From positions 62,001-126,000 of the forward strand of contig NZ_MQUR01000009.1 in NCBI RefSeq assembly GCF_001953875.1: a stretch of 64,000 nt of DNA. The letters are read 5' to 3'. This document shows, one piece after another, positions 63,229 to 64,000 of this stretch. Under the pieces are notes generated by a model that was given only the letters and a program-made list of their open reading frames with translations, was not told the DNA's origin and ran no database searches. A program made the position numbers and the translations under genes. How positions within the stretch are numbered: position 1 is the stretch's first letter; every line of letters starts with the position of its first letter. The stretch comes from Streptomyces amritsarensis (GTDB taxonomy: Bacteria; Actinomycetota; Actinomycetes; Streptomycetales; Streptomycetaceae).

Positions 63229-64000
63229 TCACAGATGGCGACGTCGCTGCGCGGCTTGCCGGTCGTACTCTTCACGGGCCTGGGCCGCCGCCTTGCGGGT
63301 CGCGGTCTCGGCCACAGGAACATCCCACCACGCCTGTGCCGGGGGCGGGCCCGACACAGTGTCGGGCGTTCGGGTCTGTACGTAGACACATGTGGGACGC
63401 GTCGCCGAGCGGGCCTCGGCGAGGGCTTCCCGCAGGTCACGTACGGTGCGGGCACGGATCACGGCCATGCCGAGGGAGGCCGCGTTGGCCGCGAGGTCCA
63501 CCGGAAGGGGGTCGCCGGTGTACGTGCCGTCGGGCGCCCGGAAGCGGTAGGCGGTGCCGAAGCCCTCGCCGCCGACCGCCCCCGAGAGGCCGCCGATGGA
63601 GGCGTAGCCGTGGTTGTCCAGGACGACCACCCTGATCGGGACGCCCTCCTGGACGGCGGTGACGATCTCGGTCGGGTTCATCAGGTACGTCCCGTCGCCG
63701 ACCAGCGCCCACACGGGCCGGCCGGGTGCGGCGAGCGCGACCCCGATGGCGGCGGGGATCTCGTAGCCCATGCAGGAATAGCCGTACTCCAGGTGGTACT
63801 GGTCCGCCGACCGGGCCCGCCACAGCTTGTGCAGGTCCCCGGGGAGCGAGCCGGCCGCGTTGACCAGGATGTCGGAGCCGTCGACGAGCCGGTCCAGCAG
63901 CCCGAGCACCTGGGCCTGGGTGGGCGGGAGCTCCTCGTCGGGCGCGGACACGGCGTAGGCCTGGTCGACGCGGGCCTCCCAGCGGGCGGCCTCCTGCCGG
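63229..64000 (-). CDS. iolD: 3D-(3,5/4)-trihydroxycyclohexane-1,2-dione hydrolase, 3' part
   Basis: The C-terminal 257 residues of a thiamine-diphosphate enzyme that opens the inositol ring in myo-inositol catabolism. The frame is open to the window edge, where the residues (WEARVDQAYAV) fit the middle of IolD. The ThDP/Mg motif is present (VGDGTYLMNPTEIVTAVQEG with VVLDNHGYASIGG). It is upstream of mmsA with a 13-bp gap, so the inositol operon continues to the right of this window. Confidence 0.93.
   Translation of the reverse strand, partial: RQEAARWEARVDQAYAVSAPDEELPPTQAQVLGLLDRLVDGSDILVNAAGSLPGDLHKLWRARSADQYHLEYGYSCMGYEIPAAIGVALAAPGRPVWALVGDGTYLMNPTEIVTAVQEGVPIRVVVLDNHGYASIGGLSGAVGGEGFGTAYRFRAPDGTYTGDPLPVDLAANAASLGMAVIRARTVRDLREALAEARSATRPTCVYVQTRTPDTVSGPPPAQAWWDVPVAETATRKAAAQAREEYDRQAAQRRRHL

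Overview
The window is a piece of a Streptomyces chromosome. It has very high G+C, GTG and TTG starts, dense gene packing, and gene families and gene order typical of the Streptomyces core. From memory (not searched) the order asd2 - pepN - malQ - csnR-csnK - pknG cluster - ettA - ssbB/dynBA - tRNA-Arg - mmsA/iolD follows the S. coelicolor chromosome around SCO2640-SCO2727.

Layout. 1-6.7 kb: the 3' part of a secreted subtilase, a stand-alone aspartate-semialdehyde dehydrogenase, a DUF1203 protein and aminopeptidase N. 6.8-11.7 kb: a leftward LysR / EamA / EamA / MFS group, divergent from a MarR regulator across a perfect 11-bp inverted repeat. 11.7-19.3 kb: a small membrane protein, 4-alpha-glucanotransferase, a secreted GH84-like N-acetylglucosaminidase, an HNH endonuclease and an MscS channel. 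19.4-26.3 kb: a six-gene amino-sugar uptake operon (ROK regulator, ABC importer without ATPase, GH4 glycosidase, sugar kinase) matching the csnR-K chitosan-oligosaccharide locus.

26.5-37.5 kb: a seven-gene signalling operon that begins like the mycobacterial GlnX-GlnH-PknG amino-acid sensing module. It adds an uncharacterised helical protein, a PP2C phosphatase, a von Willebrand A protein and an FHA protein; three of the seven products carry paired zinc ribbons. I consider this the most interesting system here.

37.5-50.9 kb: a PCMT-like methyltransferase, a group II truncated haemoglobin, a thioesterase and EttA. A small low-GC insert follows with two membrane proteins, then a PAP2/diacylglycerol-kinase fusion, a surface TQXA-like protein that has lost its thioester cysteine, and the sporulation-associated ssbB, dynB and dynA. 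51.2 kb: tRNA-Arg(UCU).

51.6-64 kb: a phosphoribosyltransferase-hydrolase fusion, a sulfite-oxidase-family enzyme, a secreted phospholipase A2, a decayed hydrolase, a GNAT acetyltransferase, a proteinase-K-like subtilase, a WxL-like surface protein followed by its DUF916/WxL-binding partner, an alpha/beta hydrolase, and (leftward) mmsA/iolA and the partial iolD of an inositol catabolism cluster. The window has no CRISPR array, insertion sequence, rRNA or prophage that I can see.
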